A DNA stretch of 64,000 nt from Sthenelais limicola (Eukaryota; Annelida; Polychaeta; Phyllodocida; Sigalionidae), in contig OW804096.1 in the NCBI GenBank assembly GCA_942159475.1, forward strand, positions 106,118,194 to 106,182,193, given 5' to 3'. The notes beneath the pieces were generated by a model that was not told the DNA's origin, searched no databases, and worked only from the letters and a program-made list of their open reading frames with translations. The stretch's first letter is position 1; each line of letters starts with the position of its first letter. Positions 10,672 through 23,033 of the stretch are shown here, piece after piece. A program made the position numbers and the translations under genes.

Positions 10672-13002
10672 CTATTGCTTTCTGACAGAGAATCATTGCT
10701 GGGTGAAAGTCTGATTCCTTTTCCTTCTGGATGGATTCTTCCATCATGGACTCGGCTTGGAAGCAGATGGAATCACACTCGTCACCAGCTACCGTCGGCC
10801 TCTGACCTTTGACCTGCTCATTCTGACCTCGATCCTTTACAGGCTGTACTTGGTTAACAGGTCTGGACTGCTGAGTCAGGATCTGGGCATGTGGGTAACT
10901 TTGTTTTGGTGGCTGTTGCGGCTGTCGTTGCAACTGCTGTTGTCGTTGTTGCTGCATCTGATGCTGTTGTTGCTGGTTGTTACCACTAATATGTTGCTGA
11001 ATACTACTTTGGCTGCTGGCTTTTATTGTAGCATAACTTTGTCCTGATTGTCCAGAGCTAAGGCTATCGGTAGAAGAGTGGGATTTAGCATCAGTACTTG
11101 CGTAGACCGTCTGCTGGTAAGGGTGGGTGGGGTGATTATCTTGCTGTACTTGTTGAAGGTGATGATGACCTTGGATCCCTTGTTGGACATGATGACTTTG
11201 AATGCCTTGTTGGTACTGTGAGTGTGAAGGTCTGCCAGAATCAGTCACTGGCGAGTCCACAGAGGCACTGCTCATGGAGCTGGCACTGTTTCTATCTCCA
11301 CTACCACCACTTCTGTAGCCGGAGTCTTTCTGTGAGCCTAATGATAAATTATCTCCAGGTATCTCAACCCTAAGAGCCTCGGGGAGAGCTGGTCGCTGAG
11401 GCAGGTTCTGACTGACAGTCCCTCTGTTGAGCTGCTCTGTACAGGACTCCAGGCTGCTATTACTGCTCCGGCTACCAACTGATCCCGGACCCTGACTCAA
11501 GGTCCTCACCCTGTTGTTCACAGCACCCGACTTATGTTGTTGGAATAATATGGTCTCAACAGCTTTTCGGTTGATGTAACTCAGGGTTCCGTATGGGTCC
11601 TCTTCATCTTTCCAATCTTTATATCCAGGTCCACGAGAGGATGGGCGCGGAGGCTTACGGTCCACCATGTCCATGCTAGATTCAGGTCCAGTCCTGGACC
11701 GGGCGTCAGTATTCTGGACATCCCTAGCTTGGTGGACGTTGGATGGTCTCTTCAGCTTAGGCGTGGTGGGTGGAGCAGCGTTATAATTTGAGTTGGTATT
11801 CTCGAAAGGTCTGGCACTCTGAGGTCTTAGCTTATTACCAGTTTGAATAGTATTAGTTACAGGCAGGGGATCTGGTTGAACGGTGTTTTCCAATGACCTC
11901 GTTCTCTTCAAGTTACTCTGGAACATGTTATTATTTTGGTTGACAAGTTCGGACTTGAGGGCAGGATGAGACTGACTGTTTGGCATCTGACCAACTTTGT
12001 TCCCAGTCTGCATTACACCAATTTCATTTCCAGGGTAGAGGGCCTCCGGTTCCAAGGGACCATAGGGATTACTACTCCCATCTATTTTACCAGACTGAAC
12101 TTGGTACCTCACAACATCCACACCCAGCTTTCCTTTACCTTTCTTGAAACTCTCCAGTCTGTGTATTTCGTTGACTTTAGCCATGTTGGAAGCCGGTTTG
12201 ACTTTAGCAGGAGCGGTAGGATAAACAAAACCCGTTTCCTTAACAGGGCTTTTAGGCATATTTTGTCTCCTGTATGGTTCGCTTGTGGACAGAGTCCAAT
12301 CTTGATAATCTAATGAGGGCTTGGCTGGAACTGCAGGCGGTTGTTTCTTAGCTGTTGCCTCGGAGACGGGCTTTGGTTTCTGGGCAATAGGAGGGTGGGT
12401 TTGGGGCTTGACGTACTGGTATGGTCCTCCATTGGAATATGCAGGGAAAGATTGGCTCTGATTCTTCCCATTGGTTGTCTGCCCTTGAGCTATATTACTT
12501 TGAGTGTAAGATGAGGAAGAAGGCTGCCTTTCCTCGCGATATCTATCATCATTTGTTACAGCTTGATTTCCAGGCTTCATCGGTTTTGCACTCTGAGGAG
12601 GGGGAACAGGAGGAGCACCATTGATTTGCTGGCTGTAATTATCCCGTTGTGCGTTGTAGTAAGGGTCACCTCCATGAGTGGCCGTTTTGCTGCGGTGAAC
12701 CTTCTCCCCAGGTACAGCGTCCAGAGCCTGGAGGTAACTAGACTGCCTGAAATGCACTGCACCATTGGGTCCATCAGTCTCGTCCTCGTCCCCACTGTTG
12801 TATCTGCCCCAATCAGGTCCTGGAGTGGTGGCCCTTCTTGGTATGGATGTTTGACCATCTAGGTCACGCTGGTCCGGGCCTGGAGTCATGGACCTTCGGT
12901 GTCTATTGTTGGGCTGCTGACGGTGTGAAGCCTCATAATTCATATACTGTGACTGTCCATCTGTCTCACCATTATGAGCGCGCGTTCTGCTTCTAGATCG
13001 GT
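10672..13002 (-). CDS. USP54: USP54-like exon 10: large disordered-region exon, residues 341-1117
   Basis: This is a 2,331-bp exon of 776 codons plus split codons at each end, open throughout. The acceptor is CTTTCAG and the donor GTAAGA, with phase 1 in and 1 out. Residues ~369-390 hold two repeats of the form RRxxTPGPD. Proline-rich stretches (PPVPPPQ, PPAVPAKPS, KPPRPSS) are plausible SH3-binding sites. A more conserved-looking patch reads GYKDWKDEEDPYGTLSYINRK. Ser-rich and Gln/His-rich low complexity follows, with many CAG/CAA codons. The last ~35 residues (CFQAESMMEESIQKE to ILCQKAI) match the conserved helical segment of vertebrate USP54 (AESVFEESLHLEQ to LCNEAIS). Similar layout is known in the family, where the tail mediates protein contacts. 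The binding partners here are inferred, not seen. Confidence 0.95.
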
Positions 13003-13474
13003 CTGAAAGGACGAAAGTATAAACGAATATAGAACTGGCGGTAACACAAAAATGTATATTTCACTCCACTTCATTATTCAGTTGTGAGCCTTATTTTTAT
13101 TTCCGTACAAGACCATATAAACAGATTACAGTGGCCATCAACGAGCTTCACCTCTGACTGTGCACGGTTCAAAACACCGCAAAGTATCTGGTATATTGGG
13201 CATATGCTAGGCCTCAAGTTTATGTCATCTTTATCTTTTAGAGATTAATTGAGAGTAGAAAACAAGTCGTCGGTGCTCGATCCAGATACCGGATACGAGC
13301 AAAATCGAATTTAAATAATGTGTAGTAAAAGCAGCAATAAAATAAGATTGAAACAACAAAGTAAAAACTGATGGAGGAGAAGGGCGAAATGGCAGGCGGG
13401 CCGGGGGTCGCAGTAAACATACCTCTTGTATGGAAAATGTTTATGTTAAATAGCGAGAAAATATTTTTGTTTAC
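13003..13474 (-). other. Short intron between exons 9 and 10 (472 bp)
   Basis: GT-AG intron, AT-rich. The acceptor upstream of exon 10 reads CCTTTCAG. Nothing else is seen. The intron between exons 8 and 9 (13647-14043, 397 bp) is likewise featureless. Confidence 0.85.
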
Positions 13475-13646
13475 CATCGGGTGATGTATTGCTGTTGAAG
13501 TGTTGGTATCCAGGGAGCCTAGTGGTAACATCTGGGGCGGTCTGAGTGTCAATAGGCTCACAGTTCTGATTGGTATACAGCAGCAAGAGGGGTTGGTAAT
13601 GTCCCCGACAGCATTTATCCGCCACATTATTCCAGTCGGGACCCAT
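13475..13646 (-). CDS. USP54: USP54-like exon 9: end of USP domain, residues 284-340
   Basis: The 57 codons plus one base begin MGPDWNNVADKC and contain the family signature RGHYQPLLLLYTN, like vertebrate KGHYQPLLLLYAD. The acceptor is GTTTCAG and the donor GTAAAC. Phases are 0 in and 1 out. The catalytic domain ends within this exon, and the remaining residues (CEPIDTQTAPD onward) begin the variable tail. The internal ATG at the exon start is not a translation start. Confidence 0.96.
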
Positions 13647-14043
13647 CTGAAACACAATATGGACAGATCAACTAATGAAATATTGAATGGTTGTGGGAAC
13701 AGATGTTCCTGAATTATCCGTTCCTGGGTTAGTGAATCGCTCTTCATCAGAAAATTACTGCACCTGCTTGTGCCTGATAAAGACACATGCTTAAAGACAT
13801 AGATTCATAGGATGGCATGCAGCAGGAAGATAATGTTAATGTATTCATCCGAGTATGGTAATGCATTTCCAGATAACATTTTTTTAGGACGAACAATCGA
13901 AAATTGTTAAAAGAACGAATCCATCATCTGAACAAAAATGCTTTTATCGCATTAACGAAGACTTGGATTTTCATTGTAATAGTATAAGAACATCTTCAAA
14001 AGTAGGAAAAGTTCGGTACTTTTAAAGTTTAAAGAAAACTCAC

Positions 14044-14196
14044 CTCTTTCACATGGGCGTCATCGAAGTAAACCCATTTCTTCATCTTGGAGTGGAAGAA
14101 AAACGTTGAGTAATGTTTGCCGTAGTAACACACGACTCCAACAAGCTGGAGTGCGGTGGAATGTACGCGAGGTGATTCAGAAACCGAGTGGAACAG
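14044..14196 (-). CDS. USP54: USP54-like exon 8: catalytic His and Asp, residues 233-283
   Basis: The 51 codons contain LVGVVCYYGKHYSTFFF and KKWVYFDDAHVKE, near-identical to vertebrate USP54. The acceptor is TTTTCCAG after a long pyrimidine tract and the donor is GTGAGT. Phases are 0 in and 0 out. By alignment with other USPs, His260 in the GKHY motif is the catalytic-triad histidine and the Asp pair at 277-278 supplies the third triad residue. Both are present, so nothing visible here argues for a dead enzyme. The Cys box would have to be checked upstream of the window. Confidence 0.97.
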
Positions 14197-15195
14197 CTGG
14201 AAAAAAAGAAATATTGTATGTATTGTATAGATAGATAGATGCAGAAATGGTGCATTAACAATGCATTTTAACAATTGTGACATGTTTGTCCAGTGGGAAG
14301 AGTAGCAGCAGTGTTTGAAACATATGTAGTCATATAAGATATATGGGGAATATACAGATCAGGAATGCCATCTCCATAAACCAAAATTATATCTCTGTAT
14401 TCATGTAGGTTCTTTGATTAGAGATGGAAGTCTAAGGTAGTGGATTGGCCAGAGTGAAGATTAGATGGACTCAGGGGGGAAATAGGTGGGATTCAATCGC
14501 CATAATTGCTTTTATTCGTGAGCAGGTACTAAAGTCGTGTAAGTGTTCTCCATCGGGTAGTGCGCGCTCTCTTGTCACAAGTCACTCGGAAGACATGGAG
14601 CTGCATTCGGAGGCTCATAAATTCTACACGAATTGACAAAAACAATACCCAGTGTTGCCCATTGTTTCCCGGTGAAGGCACCAGAGGGAACTGCAATGTC
14701 ATGGCCTGCCAATTTCAAGGTCCAAGCCCGCAGTTAATACAAGTGAAGTGTGCTCTGGGTGGGGACAAGCTCTCCCCCTGGAGACACCAACGGTATGAAC
14801 CAGCTTCCTCCACACCTGGCACACGCGTGCCGACTCGTGGCATTCACTAGCACTATGCCAATCACCTCCCAGTGCGTGATGGTAACATGAGGGGGCAGCA
14901 CAGGCTCAAAGCCTGTCTGAGACTAAAAGCCAAGCGCAAGATCTTAGGAGTTAGGTGTCAGATTTGGTTTAAAGGGGTTTCTGCAGGAGAGCTAAAAAGA
15001 CAGACAAATGCCACCCAGGTCTGCCAATGCCTAGATTGCTTTGCCCGAAGCATATCAGCAAGAGGCATATTTGATGTTTCCTTCCAAGCAGGAAAGTATA
15101 ACACTTCCTGCTCCAACAAGTCCAAGCCCTCGAGAATATCATGTGTTAAGAATAATATACAACTAATATAACCACTTAAAACCAAGCTAAACCAG

Positions 15196-15253
15196 CTACA
15201 CTAGATGCCAGCGATTTAGCAAAACTACACTAGAGGCCAACGATATAGCAGAG
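15196..15253 (+). repeat. Two-unit 29-bp direct repeat
   Basis: CTACACTAGATGCCAGCGAT is followed 29 bases later by CTACACTAGAGGCCAACGAT, with similar sequence after each. It is an imperfect tandem duplication. Confidence 0.8.
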
Positions 15254-17770
15254 TGGTACACAGAATTACACAAATAAGTTATAGACTGCCATACAATAGA
15301 TACGGACTTTCACATTATATAGCTGGGGCGATTTCATAGTTCACACAGACTGGCAAGTCAATTAAACACATATAATCATATTGTGATGCAGTAAAATAGG
15401 CCATACACAGACGACTGCGGATCGTGTCAATTCACATTGGGTGTTCAATATTGACCATAGCCTATATACATTAGATAAACTCAGTGTTAGCTAAGGGTTG
15501 TGTATTCCCTCAACGTAATCGATATTATTGCGGCTATAACGGGCTAGTCCTACACTTGATACCCCCATGAATTATTGAACGCATTGCGAGATAACAGCAA
15601 TGTCCAGGTACATGTTAAATTGCAGTTCCAGAAAAGGCGAAGGTAGGAAAATGATAAACAACCGCCCCCCCCCTAAAACCTGGCTTTCCAAACCAGATTT
15701 TAAGGCTATTTAATTTGCAACAAAAGTATCCATTTCAATTCTTCTATTGAACCGTGAACGATTAATCAAACCACTTCTGACACGTAATATTTATATGTGC
15801 AGCAGAAGCACTGGAAATGAGCGTTTTCCCTACTTGAAAGGCCTGATTAGAGTACAGCAACAGGGTTTTGAGGCTAATGCCTAAATGGATCGGGCAAGCT
15901 TAATGGCAAAGGTGTGTAATTTGATAGATATAGGTGATGTATGTCAGCAGCATGAGTGTATTGCACCCATCCGTCATATCGAAAATGGAGTCACCTATCC
16001 AATCTCATCAAAATATTGTAGTGAGATTTAGTCAAATGGATTGCTTGCAGGATCAAAGTTATTAAAAAGGCTCCTTCCAATACCAACATAACTCTCAGAC
16101 ACGGACATGTTGGCAAGTATTCAAATTGATTGATGGAGATGTTTTATTGAAAAGACACCACCGGCTAGGTTCTTGTGCCCCTTTGCATCAATACACAAAA
16201 GACTACCACCTGTGCGATTGTTACCAGAGGTAAATTATTAGCCAATTAATAAAAGCTTGATTACTCAGAGCCACCTTTAAAAATGCTGCATCATTCACTT
16301 TCACTCAGCGTGGTCTCTCCATGTGCGAAGTTTTTGAGGTGAGTATAGTAGTAGTACTAGAATGCTGGAGCCACCATCTGTTGGGAATGGGACGAGGCCA
16401 TGAAAAGGAACAGCTGTGAGCGATTGTTATAATAGCACAAGCAGTGGTCATATATTTTCTGGGAATACATAGCTTTACAGTAAGTACAGTGATACTGGAC
16501 AGTACTGGCCGGCCGCAAATAAGGTCGCTTAAAACAAGTCACATACAACAAAAATAACTAATTCTATACATGTATGTAGGTTATAACCTAGTAGCCTAGG
16601 GTGGTGATCCAGGCCGATAATGTCAGAACATTCCCAAATTATTTCAATACAGGTCCTTGAAACATAGCTTCCTTGTCACAGTTTTGACATTTTGAGGACC
16701 ATTTGGGCGCTCAAAAGGTAATGAGCAAGTGTCAAACTAATTAATCCATTCAAGGTAGAAGTCTGTGACCGCGTGCGGAGGGTTATTAACGCACTGGGTG
16801 TTAAGTGCAATGTTAGCTCAAGAGCGTATGGCTATATTCCTCCCCTCTGTGGAAAGGTGTGTCAAACACTGGCAGCATCCGACCAGAAACAAAAGGCAAA
16901 CACTGCTTGGATTGGCAGGTAAAGGCCGGCATCTTCAAGTGTCTTTGTCCCAGCTAAAGCTTCAATTACACAAGTTTATGATACAATTACATCAGATTAA
17001 AACGAAAGCCAAGATTATATTATATCAAGAGCTATTGTTTGGGGATCTCTTTTGTGCAACCATTGACCATTTTCCTAATTGACGTAAAGGAATTCTCTTC
17101 ATGGACTGTGGTAATGTTTATAGGGAATATTTTTAAAAGACTATTGATCTCGATTGATTTATTTTAGGGGAATCGAAATTGCATGCCGTGACCAGAATTA
17201 AGTGCAGAGAACGTAATTGCAAGCTTCTCCATCATCATCTTAATTTTGTTGATGGAATGGGATGGTGAGAGACACAGCTTGTTTAGGAAGGATCAGTGTA
17301 ACAGCTTTTAGACACAAATCCGAATTTAAGGTAGATGTTCCACATTTAACCGCATGCCTTACTCTGTCACTGATCATGCAAGCTGTAGCTGAGGCACGTG
17401 TCTAATTTCCATACAAACATTATCAGTGATTGTGAGGCAGTTGCCGCCATCCATTAAACCAGCTTTAAATGAACTTCCTTTGTTTTATATTGAATGGAAA
17501 TCGCCAGCTTTCAAAAATGCTCAGCCGATTATCATCGGAAATTGTAATTGGATTGGGCTCATTACTATTTGGTAACGTCGGTTACACACACGCAGGGCGC
17601 TTATTAAAGTAGTATTCAAGATAGTCCTTATTTCTTAAAAAAAAACAAAAAAAACAACCCTCCATTTCCCTGTCGTTACATATCTGTATACCGATTCACA
17701 TTGAATACATGCTACTAGTCCATGAATACGCGATATACATTAAATGTAATATGCAAATGGGTAATTAATG

Positions 17771-17802
17771 GCTTTTAACCCTTCAGCTAAAGGGTTAAAA
17801 GC
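17771..17802. repeat. Hairpin with perfect 13-bp arms
   Basis: The arms are GCTTTTAACCCTT and AAGGGTTAAAAGC with a 6-base loop. There is no flanking duplication and no T run that would suggest a small RNA terminator. It lies in the intron between exons 7 and 8. Confidence 0.8.
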
Positions 17803-18984
17803 ACCATTGGTCTGAGGCGAGTGTTACCATTCCATCTGCCTATACCAATCTCAATGAAAAGGTACCAACAATGGACCAGAAATATAACCGGTTGAGGACG
17901 AGCAGAATTATGGGGTCACCGTATCAGTTATTAATGAGACACCCGCAGTTGACACGCTATCAGACAATCTACCCATCCCAGAACTCACCTACAGTGCCAC
18001 AAAAACACTCCTCGGATAGGTGCCAGCTACTTCCTCGTAGCGATATCAAACTTTTAAGTTCCATTGAAAATCTCTATTTTTAACCTAATTTCCACTGAAA
18101 ACAGATTACAATATCCAGAAGATCATGTTCTACCTGTCCTCTCTGGTGTGGATCCGGACACCAGACTGAAGGCCGCCCACATGGATCCAAACGATAACCC
18201 CCACCACTGACTGAGTGTTGACCCTTCCCGGATCCCCCTTGTATTACACACAGGTAAAGCTAACACTACCGCCCTTTATGCTTACCCAATTCTTACCTAT
18301 GCTTTCAGGTCAAGACTTACAGCTCTTTGCTTTATTAACATTATTATCTCATGCATAAGCAGTCAATAAAAACCCTATTGACATATCCTGAACTGGATTG
18401 GCAATTCTCGAAATTGCCCAACTAAACTATTACCTCAACTAGGCAAAGGGATACTGTGCAAAATATATTATATATACTCTGCAATATATATGCATACATC
18501 TACTAGATCTTTTTTTAGACAGAGAGATAGAAAAGGTTTCCGGTGTGACCACAGTATATCCTGGTCTCAGAAATACAAGTGTCAGTAAGTTTTTGTGGAC
18601 ATAGAAAGGATAGTCCCCGGCTAAAAATCAAGACCACAAAGTGTGTCGCGAATAATACAGACAGAGGTAGCAAAAGCCAGGGCACAGCAGCAGGACTTCC
18701 GCCATAACCGTTTCACTACCAGACCTACCATTAAATCTACATGTCCATATAATCACAATGCTAGCCAGTGTAATAAATACATATGCGTCAGACATTCAGA
18801 CACATAATTTATAGTTTGTATTTCGGAGATGTGACACCGTTAGAGTTGGGTAATGCAGTTACCTGTGAGTTATGGTGGAATAATTATTAACACTAGACAC
18901 CATTAGACGCGGGGGCTTTCCATGTTATGTCCAATAAAGCATGGTTAGTGTAACGCAGGTGAGTCAGCCACCCCCAACCTGCAA

Positions 18985-18996
18985 CCCCCCCCCCCC
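18985..18996 (+). repeat. C12 homopolymer run
   Basis: Twelve C bases in the intron between exons 7 and 8. Confidence 0.9.
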
Positions 18997-21900
18997 GCCA
19001 TAATGACCCTGTCTTATTGTATTCATTACCCAGCTGGGAGGGGGTTAGAGAAAAGGTGGGCGCTCGCGTTACCTGAGATCGTGTTTACCTTCACTGAATA
19101 ACCACCGCAGATAGGATCATTTCCATTGACCCCTGAGCTTTCAGACCTATTCCTCTTTTCCTCCACGCCTAAATGTGATCAATTGTATTCCTGCCTTTGA
19201 GCTCCGGTCTAAGAGAATTTAAAACTCTTTCACATCTGACCCAGTATTGACTCTAAAACTCTGGAAAAGTGGGAACTTGAACATGCAGCATCATGCCTTG
19301 TATAGAACTAGGTGTTTTTGCTACTATCCGAGAGGTGTACTTATGAGCATAGTGTTCCAGAGTCCCAGGCAGGGTAATTTTTAGCCGAAATAAAAGCTCA
19401 GACACTGGATAGAGGTAGGAAGACAGTCCAGTTCGGCAAACTAGACTGTATTGAATAATGCGATGAAACCAACATATGACATGGACACCTAAAATATATT
19501 TTTCCTACATATGTTTTCTTAGGTTCCCATTTAAAACTTATCACCCATCACGTTCGGTCTACAGAGATGCTTTATATTCAAGCCACAAAATGTTCTCAGA
19601 TTACTCAATATTTTTTATGCATGATGTAAAGCATAACCCTACACCTCAGAAAATATCTGGGTGACGGCAATCAAACGTTATGCAAAACACTTCATGAAAT
19701 TACAAACCGGGGTTTCAAAAGCGGTTGTTTGACATTATCGGACATGCTCACGTAAAGAAGCATTATCTATGGCCGTGTGAACATGTCACGGTACAAGGTA
19801 GTCTGTAGGATATCGCAAGGCAAGGAAAGGTAAAACATGGCACCAACATGTAGCTAGGACGTGACTTCCCCTTTTCCCAGTGTATAGGGAAATCATGCAT
19901 AATTCATAGAAATGAATGAGGCATTTAATCCCATGCCTCCCGCCACGTCCACAAAACAATGGCATCTGCTTCAAGACAACAGTGGAAGCCAATGGTTATT
20001 TGTCTGTGTTTGATTATCCTTTAAAAAAAACATTAATAGAAAAGCGTTGAGTAAATACACTCCTTCTATTAAGTCGAGATTTCTTTCCTCGGTCATTCGG
20101 GAATAAGGTCCTGAATTGGACGAATTGAATGGGGATTTGAATCGGGGAATAAAGACCTGTCTCGATATTCAGATCGATGAATGAAGCTAGGGTGCATTCT
20201 ATTGTGCATGATCTAAGATTATGGGGGATAAAGTGAGTGATAAATCTAACGGTTTCCATTTGAATTACAATAAATTCTTTATCTTTCGATGGATTTTATT
20301 CTTACGTTTAAGGGGCGTTGATTCAGAAGAAACATTTCACACGACATTTGACAAGAAGTGCAACTTAGAAGAAAGGACAAGCAGGTCCAGATCGCATGGG
20401 TTGAAAGTCAGATAATAGTATCAGAAATTTATAGTGATTACTGTGAACTTCAACTGAAAGATCTCACGAAAACTCCCTCACCCGTTGTGCTGTGACGTGA
20501 CTAAAATAATACATGAACTAAAATGGTAAGTGTATGTCTGATTTGTAGATGGTGATTTTCAGAGCCATATATGATATGACTCACAAAGTTTAGTAATTGA
20601 ACTTGGTGGGTTAAAAATATGTTGCGAGAACACAAGCAACAACTGCTTTCAAAGAAAAAGACCTAACGTCGTAAGGATATAATACTGTATTGTGGCGTTT
20701 TTAACCTGTGGCTTCAGCAACTTATGTCAAGGCCAAGAGATACACAAAAGGGGCTTTCAGTTAGTACATTAGCCCGAGCCTCGTGCTTACATAATGTTTC
20801 CTGTTTTTTGCCCGTACACTTGAGGCACCTAGGGGGCATGGAAATGAGGTAAAAAAATTAGATGAGGAAGTTTACTCAAGGGGTGCAGACTCCTTCAGAC
20901 AGAGGACTCCTGGACAGGACACCTGTGGCAGACAGAGAAGTGGAAGGCCCTCAAGAAATCCCCCGAAGCAGAAAATGTTCTTGAACATATTCATCCCCAA
21001 CACTGCAGGCCCAATATGCTGTAAGCTGCTGCAGCAGTAAGTAGTGTGATTGTAATGTTAATTTTCACCGAGTTATCAATGAAAGAGTGAGACAGCCTGC
21101 TTTGACGTGCAGGAAACTGATAACCCACCTACGATTTTCCAGCAGACTTGGTGTTGTCATAGCAACCTTTTTAAGTCTCAGGCTGTGACACCTGTGCTCG
21201 TCACCATGGAAAAGTGAGAGTGTACCCACGGGGGAGCTTGGATCTAGCCATTAAACCCTTGATGAAATATTTACCTTTGATGAAATGAGAACCAAGGGCC
21301 ATTGACAAGAGACTGGCGCTAAGACCCATGATGGAGACACACTCAGTAAACTCTGGGTCATTCAACAAACACAGAAAAGTTTCCGTACCAATGACCTCAA
21401 CTGAGTCAAAGGTCTTCTGAATTTGGTAAAATAATCATCGCTCAAGATTCAATACTGATGAATTATACAAAGATCATTGTATATGACTTCCCTTTTTGGC
21501 ATTATTGAATTTACCTCTTTAATCAATGAGAATCAATGTCGATTAAATTTGTTTAACATTTGTTTGTATGAGAATAAGCATTTCTTTAGCAATATGACTC
21601 AAAATATATTCGCACACACACACACATAGAGATTTCGAATGATTATTATAAATCTGGATCCTGCTGGAAACAAAAAAAAGTACAGCACTATGATTGAATA
21701 CATATGTTTTTTTCCAGAAAGTTGAAACAGCTGTGAGAAATAATGGAACAGCGTTTCCAGCAGCTGTAGGTCAGTTGTGCACTGATCACTCAGTGTCCAA
21801 CACCTCATGGACTCATGGACAATCTGATTCCCAATCACTAATCGATAGCATAGCCAGTGATTTAATATGGTAAGGCCAGACAAAGTACTGCCCATGTATA

Positions 21901-22938
21901 GTAGTAGTGACCTACAAGCGCATATGGCAATACTATTATTCAAAATCAGGAGCCAGACTACTTGATACCGGCTAATTAACCTAAGTAAAAATTGATTAAT
22001 TGATTTTGAATCACCCTCGTGTGCAGGACCAACATGAACAGCAATGTTTGCGGAATGGAAAATCAAGGTATTCCCCGCGACCACCTGGTTTATGAGTCGG
22101 ACAGGTGCGATTTATTACATCACAGTCAAGGTGGGTGTCGCTTGGAAGATAGCAGAACCAGATAGAAGGGTCTACTTGCAAGGAAATACATCAGAAGTTG
22201 CTCCTTGGCAGCGATAAAAACATTACCTACTCGCGTCACTTATTCCTCATCAAACATGAATGTACTCATTAATTTACTCCTAGGACTCCTTTTACTTTGC
22301 AGACTTTAGAACTTGATTCCTGGAAGTTTTAATGACAGCTTTGGATTTGCCTGACTTGCACTCTAGAACCTAATCAGTCACCATGATAAAAGGAGGGAAA
22401 CCAGTCGCAAAACACACAGGTATAACTGAACAAAATAAAATTAGAGGGGAATTATTCTACTCCGAATACTTCCAAATGGGATTTTTTTGAGAAGAAATGG
22501 TCACATTTTGTCAACTGAGTAATACTGGCCTGAGAATCGTGAATCACCGATTGTGGCAACGACATGACAACATGACAATTTGGGCCTTAGCATTGGAAGG
22601 GCCTGGCAATCAATGTATGCACTCATTTCTATGACACAACATACAGGTGCATTGTGTACAGAGGTTGATTTTTATGATTCATGAAAAAAATGCATACATA
22701 GCACATGAATACAGTTTTATTAATGCAGTATATCATAGAATTACAACAAAGCTCGAATATTCATCTAACATTGGCTAGGGGGAGGCAGTTACCACACTGC
22801 CATAAAACAACACTCAAGCTTTTATCATGTCCAGGTGTGATCCAGGTCATGTGTATTGTTATATTCAAGAGTTCAGTCACACCAGTCAGTACCAATCTAA
22901 AATACAAAAAGAGGCATAGAAATGGTGGTTCTACTTAC

Positions 22939-23033
22939 ATCAGGCAATTTGATAACGGTTCCTATACTTCGCACAACATCCTTTATATGGTCGAGCGTTG
23001 GACGGTCCGAGTCCCATATAAGTCCGATACTCA
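22939..23033 (-). CDS. USP54: USP54-like exon 7: USP domain, residues 201-232
   Basis: Two bases complete the split Val codon, then 31 codons read SIGLIWDSDRPTLDH through IGTVIKLPD. This matches the vertebrate TIGLVWDSDHSDL to GTCLKLGD. The acceptor is CTTCCAG and the donor GTAAGTAG. Phases are 1 in and 0 out. The conserved GLIWDSD strand is diagnostic of the USP53/54 subfamily. A 194-aa open frame on the plus strand across this exon is a shadow. Confidence 0.95.

Larger units (their letters stand above)
14197..22938 (-). other. Intron between exons 7 and 8 (8.7 kb)
   Basis: This is the longest complete intron found. It holds a two-unit 29-bp direct repeat (15196-15253), a hairpin with perfect 13-bp arms (17771-17802), a 12-base C run (18985-18996) and a short CA run (21613-21626). 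A 161-codon minus-strand frame at 21599-22084 has no recognisable domain and no coding support, so I treat it as chance. No exon was needed, because exons 7 and 8 join in phase. Confidence 0.65.

Noticed and set aside
21599..22084. A 161-codon open frame on the minus strand, the longest outside the recognised exons
   Set aside because: No recognisable domain, ends in a CA-repeat-derived VCVCAN run, has no splice context and lies in an intron whose flanking exons already join in phase.
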